Source: JALZAA01 sp035938395
GTDB taxonomy: Bacteria; Actinomycetota; Acidimicrobiia; IMCC26256; JACDBD01
Length of the DNA: 53,366 nt
Direction of reading: 5' to 3'
NCBI GenBank assembly: GCA_035938395.1
Contig: DASZGY010000051.1
Span: 1-53,366, forward strand
Both the position numbers and the translations under genes were made by a program. The notes below the pieces were generated by a model that saw nothing but the letters and a program-made list of their open reading frames with translations, was not told the DNA's origin and did not search any database. Positions 49,471 through 53,366 of this stretch are shown in pieces; the first letter of the stretch is position 1; the number at the start of each line of letters is the position of its first letter.

Positions 49471-50145
49471 CTACTCGACGAGCGGTGTGGGGCGCGGCGT
49501 GAAGATCGGGAACACGAGGAGCTCGGGTGCGGGCTCGCCCTCCCAACCGAACGAACGGATCTGCTCGAGGCTCCGGCGACCGGTCATCGTCCGGAACAAC
49601 TCGAACCGATCGACGCGAACGCCGACCTGACGCGTGCCGGTGCCGGCCGTGGCCGTGCCGGCTTCGGTCTCGATGCGCAGCGTGGCGTCGGCGGGCTCCG
49701 CCAGCCCGGCCAGGATCTGCACGCCCCAGTCCACGCCGATCACGATCGCGTCGCAGTCACGGGCACCGGGACGCCCGAGCCCGCCGCGAATGTCCTGCTC
49801 GTGCGTGGCGGCGTCCGTCGTCATCTGGCCCACGGCGACCTCGGGCAGGCTCGCCATGATCGCCTCGACCTTGGCTCCCTCGGTGTCCCATTCCTCGAGC
49901 ATCCGCTCGATGCTCCAGTCGCGCCGCGCGTCGACCTGACGGGCGGTCCAGGCGTCGGTGGCGACACCGTCGAGGTTCCCGGCGTTGATGTCCGCCGTGA
50001 TGCCGCTGAGGTGTGCGACGACATCGCGGACGCGCCATTCCGGCGTCGCCGGTGGGTGCCGCTCCAGCTGCTCCTCGTCCGCCCCGCGCACCAGGTCCGA
50101 GACCCGGCCGCGAAGCGCGCCGTAGGTCTGCGCGTAATCGGTCAT
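49471..50145 (-). CDS. Mycothiol-dependent isomerase-like (MDMPI/DinB-fold) protein
   Basis: The 224-residue protein matches the TIGR03083/MDMPI N-terminal family: an amphipathic first helix, WRVRDVVAHLSGI with the first metal ligand H45, and DAATHEQDIR with D111 and H115 in place of the usual Glu-x3-His pair. Such proteins use or sense mycothiol in actinobacteria, but most have no known reaction. ATG 50145 (MTDYAQT) is preferred over 50178. It is a free-standing relative of the domain in the anti-sigma fusion at 22742. Its start is 26 bp from the divergent flavin reductase. Confidence 0.8.
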   Translation of the reverse strand: MTDYAQTYGALRGRVSDLVRGADEEQLERHPPATPEWRVRDVVAHLSGITADINAGNLDGVATDAWTARQVDARRDWSIERMLEEWDTEGAKVEAIMASLPEVAVGQMTTDAATHEQDIRGGLGRPGARDCDAIVIGVDWGVQILAGLAEPADATLRIETEAGTATAGTGTRQVGVRVDRFELFRTMTGRRSLEQIRSFGWEGEPAPELLVFPIFTPRPTPLVE

Positions 50146-50171
50146 TCGAGTTCCCCCGCTAGCCTCGCCCG

Positions 50172-50714
50172 ATGCCACTCAGCAGCGGACCCGTCGGGCC
50201 GTTCCCCGACGGCGCCGATCCCGAAGAGTACGACCGGTTGCGGCGGCGTGTCCTGTGGACGATGCCGTCCGGCCTCTACATCGCCGGAAGCCGTGCGGGT
50301 GAGCGACGCAACGGCATGACGTGCAACTGGGTCACGCAGCTGGGCTTCGATCCGAAGCTCCTCGGCGTCAGCGTCGAGAAGGACGCTGTCACACACGAGC
50401 TCATCTCGGAGGGCGGCGTGTTCGCGCTGTGCATCGTCGACCGCGAGGACCGGGCCATCGTCCGCAAGTTCACGAAGCCGGTCGAGGTCGACCTCGACGC
50501 GCGCACGCTGAACGGGTTCCCGTTCCATGACGGCGCCACCGGAGCTCCGATTCTCGATCAAGCCGTCGCCTACGCGGACTGCGAGGTGCGCTCGACCGTC
50601 GACGTAGGTTCGCACACCCTCTTCCTGGGCGAAGTCGTCGACGCCGGGTTCCAGAAGGGTGAGGACACCGCGGTCCTGCGCATGGAGGACACCCGGATGA
50701 ACTACGGCGGCTGA
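50172..50714 (+). CDS. Flavin reductase-like FMN-binding protein
   Basis: The 180-residue split-barrel protein has the flavin reductase core: LWTMPSGLYIAGS, GMTCNWVTQLGFDP, LLGVSVEKDAVTHELI, FALCIVDRED and HTLFLGEVVDA. It would reduce FMN with NAD(P)H for a partner monooxygenase or bind FMN in another redox reaction; no partner is nearby. ATG 50172 is the start. It converges with the Pro-rich membrane protein gene across 47 bp that hold no clear terminator. Confidence 0.9.
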   Translation: MPLSSGPVGPFPDGADPEEYDRLRRRVLWTMPSGLYIAGSRAGERRNGMTCNWVTQLGFDPKLLGVSVEKDAVTHELISEGGVFALCIVDREDRAIVRKFTKPVEVDLDARTLNGFPFHDGATGAPILDQAVAYADCEVRSTVDVGSHTLFLGEVVDAGFQKGEDTAVLRMEDTRMNYGG

Positions 50715-50761
50715 CTCCCTCGGAGCCAGCCGCCGCAGTCGTGCGTCGGCGTGAGCCTCGG

Positions 50762-51340
50762 CTACTTGTTCTGCAACTTGCTCAATGCGTCGACGAAGGC
50801 CTGATAGCTCTGCTGCGACGTGTTGCACAGGCTCGTGTTCTGGTCGATGGCGGAGTTCAACCCGCCGATGAGCGGGTTGACGTCGGTTCCCGCCTGCGCC
50901 GCGTTCAAGACGTCGACCGCTTGGTTCTGCAGCGCATGGCCCGAGTCCGTGCACGCCTTCAGGTCGTCGGCCGACTTGGCGCCCGTGCGGACGAGGTCCC
51001 CGAGGATCTGGCCCGCGCCCTTCGTCGTGTCGAGCTCGCCCTTGGTGGACGTCAGCTGCTTCTTCGTCGACGCCAGCTCCTTCTGCGCCTTGTCCTTGTC
51101 GTCCTCCGCGCTGCTCTTCCCGGTGAAGCTGATGATGGCGAAGATCATCGCCCCCACGAACAGCACGCCCGCGACGATGAAGAGGATCAGCCAGATGTTG
51201 CCGCCGCCGCCGCTCCTCGACGGCGATGCGGTCGGCGCGCCGGCCGGCGGCGGTGCGGCCGGTGGCGGTGCGGCCGGTGGCGGTGCGGGCGGCGGTGCGG
51301 ACGGCGGACCGGGCGGTGGTGCCGGCGGTGTCGTGCTCAT
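50762..51340 (-). CDS. Pro-rich, single-helix membrane protein with external coiled coil
   Basis: The 192-residue protein has a ~40-residue Ala/Pro-rich cytosolic start, one transmembrane helix (IWLILFIVAGVLFVGAMIFAI, about 49-69), an external Lys/Glu/Asp-rich coiled coil (about 77-105) and a helical C-terminal domain with two Cys (CTDSG, CNTSQ) that may form a disulfide. I do not recognise a family. ATG 51340 is set by GAAGGAG 8 nt upstream. It diverges from the UbiA gene. Confidence 0.8.
   Translation of the reverse strand: MSTTPPAPPPGPPSAPPPAPPPAAPPPAAPPPAGAPTASPSRSGGGGNIWLILFIVAGVLFVGAMIFAIISFTGKSSAEDDKDKAQKELASTKKQLTSTKGELDTTKGAGQILGDLVRTGAKSADDLKACTDSGHALQNQAVDVLNAAQAGTDVNPLIGGLNSAIDQNTSLCNTSQQSYQAFVDALSKLQNK
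51246..51290 (-). repeat. Three tandem 15-bp repeats encoding Ala/Pro-rich sequence
   Basis: Units at 51246-51260, 51261-51275 and 51276-51290 are nearly identical (plus-strand form GGTGGCGGTGCGGCC) and continue as a diverged partial copy. They encode APPPA-type units in the N-terminal tail of the Pro-rich membrane protein, and copy number may vary. Confidence 0.7.
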
Positions 51341-51457
51341 CAGACGTGCTCCTTCATTTCGTGCATTCCTGCCGAGTAGTGCGCCGGGAGTTTGCCACAC
51401 GTACCGGGATGCAAGGCCGAACCTCCGGGTACGCTCGACCGGAGCAGGAGGGTGTGA

Positions 51458-52498
51458 GTGACGGACGTGAGCGACCTCCCGGAAACGAAGTCCGGCGTCA
51501 CGGCGCGATCCGGGCTCCTCGGCAACTGGCGTCACGTGTTGCGGACCAGCAACCCGCCGGCCGGGCGGGTCGACGCCGTCTCGCGCTGGCTCGTGCTCAC
51601 GCGCGCCTCGGTGCTGCCGATGACGATCACGGCGGCCGCCATCGCGGGACTGCTCGCCGCGTTCCACGACGAGAACATCCGGTGGGGCTTGTTCGCACTG
51701 GCGGCGATCGGCTTGGTGCTCGCCCACGTCGCCAACAACCTGATGAACGACCTCTTCGACCTCGAGGTCGGCTCGGACTCCGATACATATCCGCGAGCGC
51801 TGTACGCCCCTCACCCCGTGCTGTCCGGGATGATCAGCCGCCGCGGACTGCTGACATCCGCGATCGTCGTCAACGCGGCCGATCTCGCGATCCTCGTCGT
51901 GCTGCTCGTGTTCCGGGGCTGGCCGATGGTCGTGTTCGCGTTGAGCGGGTTCGCGCTCTCGGTCGCGTACACGGCGCCTCCGCTGCGGCTCAAGAAGCAC
52001 GGTCTGGGCGAGGTCACGGTGCTCGTGGTGTGGGGGCCGCTGATGGTCGGCGGTGCGTACTACGCCGCGACCGGCCACTTCCCGTTCGCGATCTTCGTCG
52101 CGTCCTTGCCGTACGCGCTCCTGTGCACCGCGGTGCTCATGGGCAAGCACATCGACAAGATCCCGTGGGACGCGCCGGACGGGACGCGCACACTGCCGGT
52201 GCTGCTCGGCGAGGCCAAGGCGCGCGCCCTCACGCAGGGGATGATGATCTCGTTCTACGTCCTCGTGGTCCTGCTCGTGGGCACGGGAACGTTCCCGATC
52301 GCCGCGCTGATCGTGCTGCTCGCGCTGCACAAGCTCGCCACCGTGTGGACGCCGTTCTCGCAACCGAAGCCGGCCGAGCCCCCCGAGAACTTCCCGATCT
52401 GGCCGCTGTGGTTCGCGGCGCTGGCGTTCGTCCACACCCGGCGGGCCGGCGGTCTCCTCGTGCTCGGTCTGATCGTGGGTGTCATCCTCGGCTGGTGA
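51458..52498 (+). CDS. UbiA-superfamily prenyltransferase, second copy
   Basis: The 346-residue membrane protein has about nine helices. The first Asp-rich motif is NDLFDLEVGSDSD (about 97-109). The second region reads KHIDKIPWDAPDGTRTLPV, where MenA has NNIRDIDTD. The Asp spacing is thus altered but RTLPVLLGE is retained. It is probably an actinobacterial prenyltransferase of unknown acceptor rather than a second true MenA. GTG 51458 follows AGGAGG at 5 nt. It is 38 bp upstream of the acyl-CoA synthetase. Confidence 0.9.
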   Translation: MTDVSDLPETKSGVTARSGLLGNWRHVLRTSNPPAGRVDAVSRWLVLTRASVLPMTITAAAIAGLLAAFHDENIRWGLFALAAIGLVLAHVANNLMNDLFDLEVGSDSDTYPRALYAPHPVLSGMISRRGLLTSAIVVNAADLAILVVLLVFRGWPMVVFALSGFALSVAYTAPPLRLKKHGLGEVTVLVVWGPLMVGGAYYAATGHFPFAIFVASLPYALLCTAVLMGKHIDKIPWDAPDGTRTLPVLLGEAKARALTQGMMISFYVLVVLLVGTGTFPIAALIVLLALHKLATVWTPFSQPKPAEPPENFPIWPLWFAALAFVHTRRAGGLLVLGLIVGVILGW

Positions 52499-52536
52499 GC
52501 GCGACGAACGACAACTGACGTTCTTGGGGGGCGCAG

Positions 52537-53366
52537 ATGCTCGAGAGCACCATGCAGGATTTCCCGTTGACGATCGCGATGATCCTGCGGCACGGCCGTG
52601 CTGTGCACGGTGACAGCGAGGTCGTCACGTTCGAGGGCGACGGCTCCCGACGGGCGAAGTTCGTCGAGGTCGCCGGACGCGCGGAACAACTCGCGGCCGC
52701 GCTCCAGCGGCTCGGCATCGAGTCGGGTGATCGCGTCGGCACGTTCCAGTGGAACACGCAGGAGCACCTCGAGGCGTACCTCGCCGTCCCGACGATGGGC
52801 GCGGTCCTGCACACGCTGAACATCCGGCTCTTCCCCGAGCAGCTCACGTACGTCGTGAACCACGCCGAGGACCGCGTCGTGATCGTGGACGACACGCTGA
52901 TCCCGTTGTTGGCGAACGTCGCGTCCGACCTCAAGACGGTCGAGCACTACGTCGTGGTTGGCGAGGGCGACGCCTCCGCGCTCGTGGACGCCGCAGCCGG
53001 CGCCGATGTGGTGCGCTACGACGAGGTTCTCGCGGCCGAGGACGGCGGGTTCGCGTGGCCCGAGGTCGACGAACGGGCGGCGGCGGCCATGTGCTACACG
53101 AGCGGCACCACCGGCAACCCCAAGGGCGTCGTGTACTCGCACCGGTCGACGGTGCTGCATTCGTTCGGCATCAACCAGGCCGGCGCCATCGGGCTCACCC
53201 AGCACGACCGGGTGCTGCCGGTCGTGCCGATGTTCCACGCCAACGCGTGGGGCCTGCCGTACGCGGCGTGGCTCGCCGGTGCCGACTTCGTGATGCCGGC
53301 GCGATTTCTCCAGGCCGAGCCGCTCGCGAAGCTCATCCAGGCGGAGCGGCCCACCGTCGCCGGCGC
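52537..53366 (+). CDS. Fatty-acyl-CoA synthetase (AMP-forming), 5' part
   Basis: The first ~276 codons are present; the gene runs off the window without a stop. The adenylation domain has the AMP-binding P-loop YTSGTTGNPKGVVYSH (about 187-202) and VPMFHANAWGLPY, which is typical of medium/long-chain acyl-CoA synthetases (FadD-like, AlkK-like). It activates a carboxylic acid as acyl-AMP and then acyl-CoA. ATG 52537 follows a G-rich stretch. It could in principle act as MenE, which is otherwise missing here, but the motifs fit fatty acids better. Confidence 0.95.
   Translation, partial: MLESTMQDFPLTIAMILRHGRAVHGDSEVVTFEGDGSRRAKFVEVAGRAEQLAAALQRLGIESGDRVGTFQWNTQEHLEAYLAVPTMGAVLHTLNIRLFPEQLTYVVNHAEDRVVIVDDTLIPLLANVASDLKTVEHYVVVGEGDASALVDAAAGADVVRYDEVLAAEDGGFAWPEVDERAAAAMCYTSGTTGNPKGVVYSHRSTVLHSFGINQAGAIGLTQHDRVLPVVPMFHANAWGLPYAAWLAGADFVMPARFLQAEPLAKLIQAERPTVAG

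Noticed and set aside
1..53366. Mobile elements, prophage genes, CRISPR arrays, tRNA or rRNA genes
   Set aside because: No transposase, integrase, repeat-spacer array, cloverleaf or rRNA-like sequence was recognised by eye. A tRNAscan or CRISPR search would be needed to exclude small elements formally.

Overview
The window looks like chromosomal DNA from a high-GC member of the Actinomycetota; Acidimicrobiia or a related deep lineage would fit, but that is inference. Support comes from the strong G/C bias at third codon positions, frequent GTG starts, 4-nt start/stop overlaps, two mycothiol-dependent-isomerase-fold (MDMPI) proteins, SigF/SigB-type partner switching, a menaquinone (Men) pathway, and a MacAB-type exporter without an obvious outer-membrane partner. 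Coding density is very high. The longest non-coding stretch is about 250 bp (11088-11339). I saw no rRNA, tRNA, CRISPR array, transposase, integrase or phage gene.

Layout. 1-3980: tail of a Fpg/Nei-type DNA glycosylase, an OmpR-type response regulator with its histidine kinase, and an MprF-like (DUF2156) membrane aminoacyl-lipid synthase. 3980-7429: ilvB-ilvN-ilvC, preceded by an 11-codon Leu/Val leader peptide and an intrinsic terminator that look like an attenuator. 7595-11087: a membrane GGDEF-EAL protein, then a convergent two-gene unit of an AdoMetDC-like protein and an autoinducer-synthase-like GNAT protein. 11340-13640: plsY-degV and a DUF308 (HdeD-like) membrane protein with a histone-H1-like tail. 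13664-20461 (minus): a hotdog thioesterase, a secreted DUF5666-like protein, and a MacAB-type exporter with two adaptor genes flanking the ABC core. 20580-28000: a mercuric-reductase-like flavoprotein, an ECF sigma factor with a soluble anti-sigma/MDMPI fusion, and the Lhr helicase.

28205-33692 (minus): a compact five-gene run of an AtuA pair, an amidase, a HAMP-PP2C phosphatase and a D-threonine-aldolase-type PLP enzyme. 34093-37438: a stress-regulation island in which two anti-sigma/sigma cassettes face away from each other across a 179-bp region; the right one continues into a canonical HATPase kinase and a STAS antagonist. The nearby PP2C phosphatase could complete the switch. 37545-46593: menaquinone genes menB-menA-menC, an inverted menH, menD, and a merR-menG-menF operon, followed by an orphan LivK-like binding protein. 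No clear menE or menI is present.

46651-53366: an enoyl-CoA hydratase, an MFS exporter, small conserved proteins, a free-standing MDMPI-family protein, a flavin reductase, a Pro-rich membrane protein, a second UbiA-family prenyltransferase, and the 5' part of a fatty-acyl-CoA synthetase that runs off the window.

Most unusual: the AdoMetDC-like/autoinducer-synthase-like pair, the anti-sigma/MDMPI fusion with an intact predicted metal site, the head-to-head sigma cassettes, the H1-tailed membrane protein, and the twin-adaptor exporter with low-complexity insertions.
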